From contig OZ017803.1 in the NCBI GenBank assembly GCA_963969395.1, positions 13,392,001 to 13,456,000 on the forward strand: DNA of 64,000 nt. The letters are read 5' to 3'. Every line of letters starts with the position of its first letter. The stretch's first letter is position 1. A program made the translations under genes and the position numbers. The notes beneath the pieces were generated by a model that made no database searches, was not told the origin of the DNA, and saw only the letters and a program-made list of their open reading frames with translations. Shown in pieces: positions 25,501 to 38,314 of this stretch. This stretch comes from Pseudoscleropodium purum. Lineage: Eukaryota > Streptophyta > Bryopsida > Hypnales > Brachytheciaceae.

Positions 25501-25799
25501 TATACATTTTTTGAACACCATACAAATAAACTATATATTTTCAAAATACTTAAAATTTATTTACTCAGAAGCAACCTTAGAGCCTAGGCTAATGAATAGA
25601 GTTAGTAAATTTTAACCCCTAAATGATTTTGAATAAGTTTCACCAAAATTGCTTTCAAATTGCCATTTCTAGTACATGTACCAAATTTTAGAAAAAAAAA
25701 ACATTTTTGGACACATGTAACCATAGAATATTGTCATAAGCTTGTTTGAAAACATGTGCAAAAAATTTCAGAAATTTTCACAATGTAGATTGCAAGATA

Positions 25800-26550
25800 T
25801 TAGCATTTGAAGTGACAAATTTCCTTTTTTTTGGCCTTGCGAAAATCCGGGCAGTTGCACTTCAAAAGGTTACATTTGTAAGAAAAACTTTCCAAAATGG
25901 TTGCAACTCTTTTGATTCATTTTCAAGTCAAGTTGGCTACATGCTTGAAAAATTTCAGATCATTTGGAATCATACAACATATAGGAAAAAAATAGTAAGT
26001 AGACAAGAGTAGAGAATGATTCAAAATACTAAATTGTTAACAATTTATTTATGGATTTGAAAAATGCCAATCCCAATGGTTTTAATGTTGTAATAAACAA
26101 TCTACACCCAATTTTTTTATTTTTTTTCAAAAATATTGAAAATTGAGTTAAATAAAGGACTTCAAAGTTTGTCTTAGAGTAAAGATTCAATAACAACCCC
26201 TAAACTTCCAGAAACTAAAACTCCTCATAACTTTTGAATCATTGATCAAAATAGAATGATTCAAATCTTTCTAAGTATATATAAATTTAGAGAACCAATT
26301 TCAAATTTTAATTTCTTAAGAAAATTATTTTTAAAGAAGTTTTTTCTATTGAGCAATGAAAAGTATGTATTATACAATAACTTTGTAACCATGTAGTCAA
26401 AAATTATGAAAATTGTTGGGACTTAAAGCTACTCCTTGGGCACGTGCCGTGTTAAAATTTCAAAAAAAAAATTCCATTCATAGTAAGCTACCCAAATTTT
26501 CTATGTTGCCAAAAAATGCAGTTTGGGCGTTTGGGGTTAAGCAATAATCC
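25800..26550 (+). repeat. Dispersed repeat, inverted partner of 63265-63990
   Basis: Long collinear similarity to the reverse complement of the window's right end. Shared landmarks in order are AGGTTACATTT, ACAACATATAGGAAAAA, GTAGAGAATGATTCAAAA, ACTAAATTGTTAA, ATAAAGGACT and ACCATGTAGTCAAAA. There is no open frame. The element may extend beyond the window at the other copy. Confidence 0.85.
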
Positions 26551-27884
26551 ACAAGGGTTCATTTTACAAGGGATCAAAGTTAGAGCATCAATAATGATTT
26601 ACTCTAAAAGACTCACTAAATGTAATACTATTTTTTGATTGGTGTAAAATTAGAACTTGTGATTAAATGTCATGAACGCGCATTGAATATCTCTACTCTA
26701 GGTTTTGCCTAACTCACAACAACTCAAGACTAAAATATAAGGGTTCTGTTAGTCAAAGGAATGGTCAAATAGTCCAATGTTTTGTAGCTAAAATTCACTT
26801 ATAATGTAAATTAGAATGAAATTTACTAACAATTTCACTACAAGAATTTTAGCATTCTATATACATATATCACTACGTTTTTAGTCATTGTAGACATGTA
26901 TGACTATCGTAGAAATTTGGGCACTATAGTCATTGTGGATGAGTCTTTTATACAAATGACTACGTTTTTATATCACTGTCCGTCTTTATACATGGATGTT
27001 CATCCATGGATTTGTTCTATGTGATAGCTTATGTGTACATGGTGACATTAGACATGGCATGCATATTAAATGTTTAGTTATATCTAGTCATACATACAAT
27101 TAATATTGATGAATGACTAGTGGTGGAGACTTTTGAAGATGTGGAAATTTTTGATTGGTTACTCTCCAAATTTTTTATATATACACGATAGTTATTCAAA
27201 GTCAATTTCCAGTAGAATACAAGTTGTATACTAGTCATTTATTTTGTTGTAGTAGTAAATGAGTGATACTACATTTGAAGATGAGTGCTATTGTAGTCTT
27301 AACTAGTTTCAATTGTGCCATGACCAAAAAACACAAAAATGCCATCTTTGAAAACATTGATTGAATAAAATAACATATACAATTGAAACTACAATGCACT
27401 GCAATGTTAAATGACCAATGTAACTTACAAAGAGTCATTTCTTAGTTATTTATGTAACTTGTTACATTGTCAATGATTACAAAATGATAAGACCAAGCCC
27501 TAGCTAAATAGAGCTTTGTATCCAAATTTCTAACAGTAACACACATTCATTAATTACAAACATGAAACTCATCAACCTCTATACTCTACAATATCAACCC
27601 CTCTACAATTGCAACTTCCAAAGCTCCACATCATAATAGAGGCATCTTCTTTTTTGGAAGCATCTTCTTATTCAACTTTTGACTTAAGGTGATTTTCTAC
27701 ACATAAACAAAATCCAAGTTAGGCACATACTAAAGTCAAGGTGAAGAAACAATTTTCAAATTGAACCATACAAATGGATAAAAAATACAAAGAAAATTGA
27801 ATTCTATTCTATTTGGGGTTAAAATAACAATATATATATATATATATATCTTAAGTGAAGAAAAGGAAAACCTATAAAGTTCAA

Positions 27885-28295
27885 GACATATCAGCTCACT
27901 TTTCTGAATAATCAACTTACAAAAATCCTAGAAGAACCAAAGTAAAAATTTGTAATACTTGAGACTAATGAACGCATTGTTTTGAACAACCAACTTATAC
28001 AAACCCTAAGAGACCTAAAGTAAGAGCTATGATACCTAAGACAAATAAATTCATTTTTTTGAACAATCAACTTATACAAACCCTTAGAGAACCAAACTTA
28101 GAAAGAGTTGTAATATCCAAGAAAAATCAACTCATGTTTTTGAACAAACAACTTACACAAATCTTAAAAGAACTAAAGCAAAAGTTGTGCTATCGAAGAG
28201 AAATCAAATCATTATTTTGAACAATCAACTTATACAAATTTTAAGAAAAACAGAGTAAGAGTTGTGATACCTAAGATGGATCAATTCACTTCTGT
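27885..28295. repeat. Tandem array, five units of 77-81 bp
   Basis: A core of the form GAACAATCAACTTATACAAA starts at about 27906, 27984, 28061, 28142 and 28219. The spacing is 78, 77, 81 and 77 bp. Each unit continues with a variant of AACCAAAGTAAGAGTTGTGA. The units are diverged, so the array is old. Confidence 0.85.
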
Positions 28296-28311
28296 GCAAG
28301 GATGGAACAAT

Positions 28312-28497
28312 GGTAGTGAGATGCAATAAACATGACAGTGAGAAACTACAAACACATCAATAAGAAACAACAAACACAATAGTGAGAAACAACAAATATG
28401 GTTGTGAGAAGCAACAAACACGGCAATAAGAAACAACAAATATGGAAGTGAGAAACAACAAATGCGACAATAAGAAGCAACAAATACGGTGGTAAAA
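28312..28497. repeat. 22-bp minisatellite with 44-bp higher-order pattern
   Basis: About eight copies of a 22-bp unit built on GAGAAACAACAAA. Units alternate between GTGAGAA and AATAAGAA forms, giving a 44-bp super-repeat. The array begins only about 15 bp after the 77-81-bp array ends. The unit length is not a multiple of three, so the long minus-strand frame across it is an artefact. Confidence 0.85.
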
Positions 28498-31400
28498 GTA
28501 GCTAGCACAAAAATGTAGTGGCTCCTCTACAAAAATACAGGATTTTGTTCATGCCAAGGAGAAAGGTGGAATCCGAGCTGTTCATGTCATATAAAGATCA
28601 AATTGAATCATAGGATGCCACATGGCAACCCTAACTTAGTGTTAGTATGACTATTCTATGGCTAATCTATGACTACATCCATTCTAACTTAGATTAATAA
28701 ATTTTCACGTCAAAGGTTCAAGTATTTTTTGAATGAAAATTTGAGGATGTACATTGTGTTTGCTCAATTTTTATAAACTCTTCATCTTGTAGTCATTTCC
28801 ACAACTAAACAATGATTGCAATATTGTACATGTTACAAAGCTAGTGCAATTACAGAACAAAAATCTGTTGTAGTTGCTTTGCTATCATTTGGGATAGTAA
28901 GTGATCGTTCAATTGGTTGTGAAAAAAACCTTTTTCTTATAGTGTTTCTATTATCAAAAGCAATTTACATACACTTTTATTTTTTAGAGTGGAATTTGGT
29001 TGCCAATCCTTTAAATAATGTTATAGACATATAAAATGTTGTCCAATACTATCTAGTATACTAAAAAAATTCTCGTCAATTTGTCCAAGGCAACCATTTT
29101 TCCTGATATGATCTAAGACTTATTTATGGTAATACATATATATGTATATAATCATGCATACAAAATTTCATATACTCATTCTTTAATTACTGGAGATTTT
29201 TTTTATCAAGGCAATTTGTCCAGTAACTAGTTATCTAGCTTAAGTACTAAATTAGAATGAGTATCAAATCAATATTGGTTCTTTAGTCAAATTGTTTCTA
29301 ACAAAATGTAAGGGCATGATTGCAATGCATCTCTATCCACACTAGTACTACACAACTTCAAAACTATTTGTTAAAATATAAAAGCCAATCCTAAGGATAT
29401 CAAACAAACACCCAATTACTAGAATATCTAAACTACTCAACTCAAACTACACATTTTAGCCAAATGGACAAAGCTATATCCCAGAATTGAATACAAAAAT
29501 CTCTTCTATAACTACCATCACTAATTTCTCATTGTCTAGAAACACTATCAAGTCTTCTAGATTACACAGGGTAGTAAGACAACTTGTTTGTAAAACTATC
29601 CAATTACAATTGATTTTAATTACTTGGATCCAAGCAACTTGCCTTTCATTCAACTCACTTAACCTTGTGATTTGTTTCTAAGTTCCATCACACTAGCTAC
29701 AAAAATGAATCGGTTCAATTGTCTTCAATAATTTACTCTACTATCTAATTTACAAACTTGTATCAAATTGCTTATCAAATCCAATCTTTTCTTCTTGCTA
29801 CAAAATTAAGAGCAACAACAATTTTTCTTATGCATCTATCAAGCACATCATGCAATTGGATTCAAGCACATAAATTAGTCATCCCCAGGAAATCATTTCC
29901 CTTATTATCCATACAAACACCCCAATCCAAGATATTAGATATCCAACAATTTTTTTCTAGATTTGCAACCTCCTTCTCAAAAATAAGTGTACGCACAAAT
30001 CAAACACATCCAAATCTCATCAATTAATTATAGTATTATAAGAAATTGATAAAATAAAATAATCCAATCTTCAAACTTAGGCAACACAATTCCTTCAATC
30101 GTTTAACCATACTTAGCTCTATACAACCTTTCACATAGCACTAACAATTTGTTCCTTTAACATCCCAATCAATACTAAATTTTCACAACAATTTCATTCA
30201 ACAAAAATGACCACAATACAATTTTCCATTCAAACTACTTTGAGTATTCGACTCATCATTGGAGCTACATTTGCTATTCTTAATAGAAGAAAATTGTCTT
30301 TCTTCAATTAAATTTACGCAATTATTCAAATTGAGATTAAATTATCACTCTTTTTAATTTATCCAACTTAATTATCTTAGACAAGTCAATTGGTTTAAGA
30401 ATTATTTACCTATGCATAATTCACTTTTTGTATGGCACACTTGTTTGGTAGTTTGAAGTCGTGGAAGGAAGGATGATCCCAACAAATGGTCCTTCTTGCA
30501 ACCTCAATGCTCAATCAACTTCAAATCAATTTGTCTTATTCCATTTATCTCTATAACACCCACTCGAGGTAAAAAGAACTCATACGCTTTGCTCTTGAGG
30601 TAATCCAATCATATTATACACTCACAAACAATTTATGACTCTCACACACCATTCCAAGGCTAAATAGTTACATCATATTTTGAACACATCTTCGTAGACA
30701 AATTGTCATACAAATCATACACACACAATAATCTAGACATGAAGTAATTTCTAAGCACAATTATGAGCTAATTAAATTAACCACATTGAATCTAGCAAGT
30801 ATTTACTTGTCAATATTCTCAACCACCAGAGCCAACATAGATTACACAATTTGTTTAATATTCACCCTAAATTAATCCAATACCTAGATTAAATCACACA
30901 TCCAAATACAATTATCATCAATCAAAATATACAAAAACAATAAGACAACTTGTTTTGACAACCTACATAACTAGAATGAACTTACACAAATGATTTTTCA
31001 CATAGAATTAGCCAAATGATACAAATGAATTTTATTCAATCGTTGGATTAATGTTAAGTTGTAGCATCACACAAACAATTACAAAGACAATTTGTATTGA
31101 AATTTTGAAGGAGTTCAAAGTGTATAAAAATGACAACTCGTCATACTAAAAGAAAATTCACTAAGAGAGAGAAAATATTTTGGTCTACCTATATGTTTCT
31201 TCAAAAGCCAAGACAACCATTCATTCAACCGGCATCAAGACAAATTGCCTCTTTTGCTATCGAGCCTATTTGTAGCCTTTAATATCCTTTTATAATGTCA
31301 ATTTGCCTATTATCTTCCTCTAATGTGAACTTAGCTTCACAACTAGCCTCTATTTACACTAAACATAGCAAATTGTCAAATTTTGAAAATTTCTTACGCT

Positions 31401-32228
31401 TACAATATCTCTTGAAATAGGCACAATAAAACTTGGATTTGAAAATTGGATAGTCCTAATAGAGACCATCTTTCAGTGATTTTGGTTCCTTCCATTTTCT
31501 TGGTGGAATCTCCCTTGTGGAGGGTTGTCGTGCTATTGGGTTGTCTTGGGTTGTCTTTTGCTCCATGCCTCAAGCTTCAGTGTTTTGAGCATTGAATTTT
31601 TGTCTTTAGATGTTGTTGATTTGTCATTGCCTTTCCCCTTGTTGTTCATTGATTCTCTTTGCTTCTTTTTGTCATGTAATCTTGAAATTGGCACAAGAAA
31701 AATTTGGATTTGAAAATTTGAAAATCCCATTGGAAGCTAGCTATTAAAAAAACAAAATATAGAAAACCACATTTCAAAATCATGCTCATGAAAGAAAAAT
31801 TCATGGAAATGGCTCTTCAAGTTGACCCATTGGCGATGCTCCAACTAGGCTTGGGTGACCTGGGCTGTACCCCTTCCAATACCCTGAAGTCCAAGAATTC
31901 CTCTCTTCCAATGAAAATGCTCCAACTCACATAATCGCTCCCAGCAAGACAAGTGGTCCCCAAAGCCACCCCCTTATCCACTTCATTGTGGAAAGCCTTC
32001 CCCTTCACTTGTCACCTCCTCCTGCATTCCCCCAATTCCACTCCAAATTGCTCTCCAACAAACACCCCGGCTGGCTTGCTCCCAAATCTCGTGAAGACAA
32101 AGCTTATTATCGCCTGAAGAACTAAATTCACACTCTCATGTAGCAATTCTCTTCTCCTCCTGCTCTACTACATTGGTGATCTTCAATTGCAATTCTGATT
32201 TCCCATTGCGCAGATCTGTTGCAGCGCA

Positions 32229-35200
32229 ATGTTACCCACAGCAGCTTCTCTTTCCAGTACCCTAAGAGACGTAGCTTGCGCACACGGATTCGTGAGCTCT
32301 GCAACATGTCTTCTGTCGAGGCAAGGAGTGGCCGCCGCTCTGCCTGTTCCGTTTTCATTCGGAGCTGCATTTGGGGCCAATTGGTGCAAGCAGCAGGACG
32401 TCGTTTCGCATCCCAGGAACCGAATTCTGAGGAGGCGGAAGATGGTGGGAGTGGAAGCGCAGGTTGAGATGTTTTCCTCAGAGGATTTTGATGTGGAGCG
32501 CTTCTTGGGGTCGCAGGGGTACATCAATGTCTCCAGGTAATTATTGAGATCGTGTTTATTATTACTGAACACAGGGTTTTGAATAGGTTATATGAGGATA
32601 TTCTTTTGATCAACTTGTTTTTGTTTTAGTTTTTTGAGCAACGCATGCGATGTTCTTCATTGAGGGGTGGGGGTGGGGTGGGGGGTGGGGATGTGAATCT
32701 GGCTTCATTTGGAGTGTTGCATTTTTCGCTCTATGATCAAGCGAAGTGGTCATCTTGAAACTATGAATCCTTATTTTGGGGGTTTCCAGGGTTACGTCAA
32801 TTGGTCTTTTATATCGAGCTCATGTATATGGAGGTCTTTTTTGAGGCAGTTTTCAGTAGGTCATGTATGAGGACTTTTTTCTGTTCATTTTTCTTTTCTT
32901 TTTCTTTTTCTTTTAGAACCTATGCATGCAACGTGCTTCATGGGTTCTGCAGATTGAAACTTATCCCCATTTGAATTATTATCAATTGAAAGGATATGAT
33001 TTAGTTTATTTTTGAACCAATACTTGTGTTGCTCTTCACTGCTTCCGGGATGTAGGATTTGGCCGCGTCTGAAATGTACCGATCAAGTCGGTGATTTTAG
33101 AACCATGAATCCTTGTTAATTTAGGTTCAAGATTCAGGTTTCAAGTGTCAATACTCCGCATTGAAAAAATTGAGATAAAGAAATAACAGCAACGTGTGAA
33201 ATCAGAGGTTTGATGTAGTCTTCCTATGGAATAGTCTTCTTATGATACAGGTTTTGAGTCAGGTTTTAGTCCACTTTTAGGGCTCATGCTGACTAAACCC
33301 TAAAATTTTCACTGATTGTTGCAGCTATACTCCACCACCACCAGCAGGAGGAATGTTTGGAGCCTCCTTGGGCGAGAATGCACCCTTGGGTATGGACCAA
33401 CGTGACATTTCGCGAATAGGAGGGCAGGAGATGGGGGAAGGAAGTGTGCAGACAAGGTGATGAACAGTCCTTGGATTATTGACCATCAGTTGAACTCACA
33501 CATTTATGTTGTATGTGTAAATTTCAATTTGTAAACATCATGATTTGTGAGGGATTCAGGGTCGTATGATAGAGAATTTCATTGTTTATATATTGACTCG
33601 AGGGTAATGGGCAGTAGATGGGTAGTAGATATCATACACCTCGTGAAAGCTTGACTGGAAAATATTAGTTTCTACTGTTGCATCTATCTTCACGAGGTTG
33701 AAGGTCATATATTGTAATTGTTTTCTTGGGAAGGTCGTGTCATGCAGAAAGGTCTTGTGCTAACGGAGAAACATACCAGTTTGCATGCAGGTTGTATGCA
33801 GGGCGTATGGGAAGGGGTGAACGAATGGGGACTCGTGTAATTCTAAAGGTCTACTTCCTTCTGTTTCTAAGTTGAATTTATACATCTGTTTGATCAATTG
33901 AAGATATACATGATTCTGAATTTTCACCTCAAGCCAGAGCGTACAGATCCTGGTATTTCCCTTACGTTTATAATCATAGGAATTCAAGGTTTAACCTTAA
34001 TATTTGCAAATCCTAGGCATGAATTTTTCTGCTACTTTCATTGACTTTGCTTATTTCTTTCTTTCTTTTCGTATGACAATCAGAGTGTGAGGTTAACCAA
34101 GCATGGAAACGTTGTGTTTATAGAAAGTAATAGACCATGGTGATGCATGACTGGCTTAGATCTACCTTGTTCAAGTACCCAGATCTGTGGTAATTGTTTG
34201 ATTCCTGACTGTTTTAGCTTCCCGATACATCAACGAGCTTCAAAGAGACCTAACTAAACAGAACTCTGTGGGTTAACCAGGCTTATCCTGCAATGGTAAC
34301 CTCAGGCAGCGATGCAGATGTAATGGCTGCTAATGAGCTTGCCACTCATGTCATACTTCAGGTATGCAAGCTTTGCTTACTTAATCACGCCGCTGTGCTA
34401 AACTAGCACATCGGTGGTATAAATCCAGTTTATCAGCATTGTTCTGTAGAACGGTTTAACTTTTTTCCCTTCTACAAGTTGGGAGTTCCTAAGTTTAAAA
34501 ATCCTTTAGCAAATTCGATTTTCTGGAGAGAAAGCACGTTTGAAAACCGAAGTTGATAACCTTCCTAGAGTGAGTTATTTCGTCTACATGTGGTCTTTAT
34601 GTCAGAGGAATGATGACTTGAGGGTATTTTTCTTGCAGGACACCGGGTTAGGAGGTATCTCAGAAAACATCTCCTTTTTGTATGGTGGTTTTGAAACAAG
34701 GACAGGGGAGCAGGTGCGTCAGAATAATTTCAGACCAATTTACAACCCTTGTGGATAGGCCCTTCTGTCATGTACTCTTCCGATTAGTTTCCATAGAGCC
34801 AAGAATACATTGTCCTGGTAGTGCAGCGTTGATTTGTGACTGAAATAAACGAAGAATTCCAACTGAAGTGTTTCCTAAAGTCCCATTCCCAGTCTACCCT
34901 GGCTTCACAGCAAACTGATCGGAAGAATTGATCTCGAGATCACTTCTCTAAACATGCTAAAGTACTATACTCAAGTCCTCTCTGGACCACGCAGTGACTC
35001 CTAAGTTTATTTTTACAATTCAGGACTAAATCGTGGAGCCGAACAAAACTTAGTGAGTGCACACTGTGCAATGAGAGAAAATGCCTGAGAAGAACCTTCG
35101 AACCTTTGACATTAGCTTCTACTGGTACGTGGAAGTGAAGATCATAAAAGACTTTAGTTTATCTCCAAAGCTACTTCCCTTGTAGGTTATTGAGAATCAC

Positions 35201-38200
35201 TAGATTTTGGTGTTGTGGCATGCTCTATAGTTAGTGTTTTAGAAAACCAGGGTTTTTGCTTTGTCCAGTCCTAACGAACAAGGGTCTTCCCATCTGAGAT
35301 GTAAGAAAACTTGCATTTATGAAGGCTCTAGGAAAGTTGACGAAGGCTCGAATGTGGACGTGCTTGTAATGACGGAGAGTGGGTTGTGGGCAGTGGCTGG
35401 TATTTCGAGACGATGGAAAAGTGACAGCAGCAGATTATGCGAAAATGGCTGCTGATGCGACCACAGAGGGCCGGGCAGTTGGGGAATGGGACTTCTGGGA
35501 CCGTTTTGACAAGAGCAGGCCCATACAGAGGCGTCTTCTATTCATCACAAAGCTCTTACGCGGTGCTTTTGAAGGCTTGGCTTTCATGCACTCTCGCGGT
35601 CGTCTCCACCAGAGCCTTGGCCCTGCCTCCATAGTTATCAAGTGAGTTGCAATTCCCTCTGTGTGTTTGTGTTAGCGAGATTGTGGCACCTTGTAATACA
35701 TAGCTAGGGACTTGGGAAATTTGTATGTTTTTTTGGTTGGTTTATGGACATATGCCAGTCATGATTTTGCGAATGGAACTGTTGTGAAGGAGAAGAGGCT
35801 TTTCATGTTCGCTTTGGTTTCTTGGTACTCTGATTTTCCTACGTTGTAGCTTTTGTCGATGTTTGAATCTACTGTTAGGCCTGACTTTTGAGAAACTGAA
35901 ACTTGTCAATGGGCAGCACAACATCTGAGCGGGATGTGATGTACCTCAACCCACGCTTGCGTGATCTTGCCTTCTCTACTGATGTGAGGTAACGTGTAAG
36001 TTCCGACCTATTTCCTTACTCTTACGTTATCATCAGGCAGAAATATATCAGACACATTTTTTGAGACCTTCTCGTTTCCAAGTCTTAAAGCACAATGTGG
36101 GGGGCAGTGTCAGATCTCGAAGAAGTATGAAACTTTAAGTGACAAATGCCCGAATGTCCAACAGTAGCTGCTTTCGTATTTGTAGGAGTTAAAGTAAATC
36201 ATTAGAAGCTTCAAGGAAGGCAAAAAAGTATTTAATTAGAAAGAAGAAGCATACCATACATCTTTGAACAATATTTGAACATTTGTGAGTAAAAGTCTTA
36301 TGGTTTGAAAGGTACCATTGGGCTTCCAATTGTATCTAAGTGAACTTATTATATAGATAGAGGTGAACTTTCGAAGTTTTACAACACAGTTGCCAACTTT
36401 ATCTCCATGAATTATGTCGCAATACCAGTATCCTGTTGGCTGGAGTATGTTGTTCCTTAGTCGATGCCTTTGATCTCAAAATATGATACTAATTGACAAT
36501 GAATTTGTGCTGGCAGTGGACAGCCTGAATTGGGAGGGTCCACATTGGAAGAGCTTTGGGAGAGACGGGGGAGCAACGTGGGTTCCGGAACTCGAGATTC
36601 TGCTATCGATCCAGCAGTAGCAAAGCTGTCGGAAGGGCTGTGGCGCAGAGCGGCTATTGCGGGAGCTCGGGACTCTTTGTCCAGAAGAGCCTTTGGCATC
36701 GCAGATGACATGTAGGCAATCTCACTGTGACTGATCTGTTGGTTACCTGTAGCATCTCAAATATTTTAAGGAGTTAGATTAAACAAAGTTATTCTATGCT
36801 AATCTAATGCCTATTTGTTTGACAAAGCAAACAACCTTAAGCCAATGTAAGATAAATGATTCAACTCGAGAAAACCAACATTGAAGTAACATCACATCAT
36901 ATCATTGGAGTTTGATTCAATGTTACATTAATAGTTAAGACACTAAATTATTTGACACTATCTTAACATCGACTTAACATTCAAGTAATTGCCTTGTCAG
37001 ACTTAGATGAAGTTGTTGCTGATATGATGGGGAACTTTAAAGATGAGTAGGACTCTACCATGAACGCTATAGCATAGTAACTGTTGGTATTTGCAGATAT
37101 GCTGGAGGCTTGTTATTAGCATATATGGTCTTCGTTCCACTTTGTGAGACTGGCAGCATTGATGGTCCTTCACTACAAGTAAGCAAGCACCTAGTTCAAA
37201 TGTTATCGTCATTGCAGTTGCAGAGTTTTCTAGTTCCAGAGTAATCCTCTACCATAGAGTTCAAAATTGAGTTGGCAGTCATGTTTATGGTGTTATTTGT
37301 CAGCGGTTTGAAACTTGGATTTGGTGTTCCAGTAATTTTGCTTTGTTTCTGTACTTATTCTCTGTTCTTTGCTACTATCAGAGGCTATTGGAGACTACAT
37401 TTCGACTCGACATTCCGGCAGTTCGCGAGTATGTCTCATCACCCTATTGGAATTTATGTAATTGTTTCAAGAAATATTGCGATGGTGTGATCAGAGCACC
37501 CACTATTACACTCTACTGTAATTTAGAGAAGAGATATTCTGGAGAGCAATCTCCTGTCTACTCCGTTCAGTCTGTTTAGTTCCTGGTACAATTTTTTGTA
37601 AGTTTAATGCTAATTCAATCACCTTATTTTAGTGATCCTATTGATGAACACCATTTATTAAGTTTTAGATCTTGTGTTTGTCACTTGAGACTTACAGAGT
37701 AACTATTCTTCTATTAACTTAGATTCTTAATAGTGGTTCAGATCTAACAAAGAGGTTCACAATTTAACAAAGAGATTTCATTTAATCAATCGATGGTGTT
37801 ATATTAATTGATGGATGACACTAAATTGAATAAATGGTGTAGTTTGTGTCAAAAGCATAAATTCGCACGGTTCCAGTTTCAGACGCTCATCATGTATTCT
37901 GCAACATTTTGAACTAACTATTTAGTAATGTGAGGCTGGAATGGCAAGGAAGTTACTGTTGTCTTTACTGCTGACTGTGCAGGTACTGCGCTGCTGATGA
38001 CCGTTGGCACGAAGCTGTGGAATTTATGGATCTTGATGACGGTGCAGGATGGCAGCTACTTGAGGTATTTGTTTGGCTTCACATGCATTCTGTGAATGAT
38101 ACACCCAAGTTTTCTTGTCTTAGGAAAACCTAGTCTGGTATTCATTTTTTTCTTAAAGTTTCAAGCATGAATTTAGTAACACTCGTCTCAGGGAGTTGAC

Positions 38201-38314
38201 ATAATTTTCTTCATGGTGATGCAGGCCATGCTCAATCCTGACTACAGATCTAGGCCCACTGTAGATGCCATTTTGTCACACCGCTTTATGACTGGAGCTT
38301 TGTTGAGCTTTTAG
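32229..38314 (+). CDS. Plastid-type protein kinase-like protein, probable pseudokinase
   Basis: Twelve exons join in phase: 32229-32536, 33325-33456, 33791-33848, 34281-34361, 34639-34713, 35394-35641, 35917-35988, 36517-36711, 37097-37178, 37382-37428, 37983-38064 and 38225-38314, giving 489 aa. The first 75 or so residues are rich in Ser, Ala and Arg with few acids, like a chloroplast transit peptide. A kinase-like fold follows: N-lobe strand RVILKAYP with the subdomain II lysine at about residue 166, TKLLRGAFEGLAFMHSRGR, then LHQSLGPASI where active kinases have HRDLKPxN (about 289-298), RDLAFS in place of DFG, and the C-lobe end AMLNPDYRSRPTVDAILSH. The catalytic Asp is missing, so activity is doubtful. 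I recognise a conserved plant 'protein kinase superfamily' type predicted to be plastidic, but know no firm function. The start is the first ATG in the open exon. A poly(A) signal lies at 38522. Confidence 0.9.
32664..32690 (+). promoter_or_regulatory. G-quadruplex-type tract in pseudokinase intron 1
   Basis: Five runs of four to six G separated by single T residues lie on the sense strand, 128 nt after the first donor site. This fits the strict G-quadruplex rule with very short loops, a form expected to be stable in RNA and DNA. The surrounding intron is AT-rich. Its effect on splicing or transcription is inferred only. Confidence 0.8.
32888..32915 (+). promoter_or_regulatory. Long pyrimidine tract with unused AG acceptor
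   Basis: A run of T/C with a TTTTC repeat ends in TTTTAG inside intron 1 of the pseudokinase gene. It resembles a strong 3' splice site, but the phase-correct exon 2 starts about 410 nt later at 33325. It may mark an alternative, non-conserved exon. Confidence 0.4.

Larger units (their letters stand above)
22946..32228. other. Gene-poor AT-rich repeat region
   Basis: No open frame with a recognisable domain was found over 9 kb. Composition is strongly AT-rich, with (AT)n near 27830-27850 and short foldbacks such as CATGGATGTTCATCCATG at 26991-27008. It contains one member of a dispersed inverted repeat pair (25.8-26.55 kb), two adjacent tandem arrays (27.9-28.5 kb) and a diverged direct repeat of about 55 bp at 31405-31465 and 31676-31735. 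The last few hundred bases before 32229 should contain the promoter of the pseudokinase gene; no TATA box was chosen. Confidence 0.55.

Noticed and set aside
27885..28497. CRISPR-like regular repeats
   Set aside because: The units are contiguous and diverged with no distinct spacers, in a plant nuclear context. They are ordinary tandem repeats.
28281..28508. 75-codon minus-strand frame of repetitive hydrophobic residues
   Set aside because: It is a translation of the 22-bp minisatellite, whose unit is not a multiple of three.
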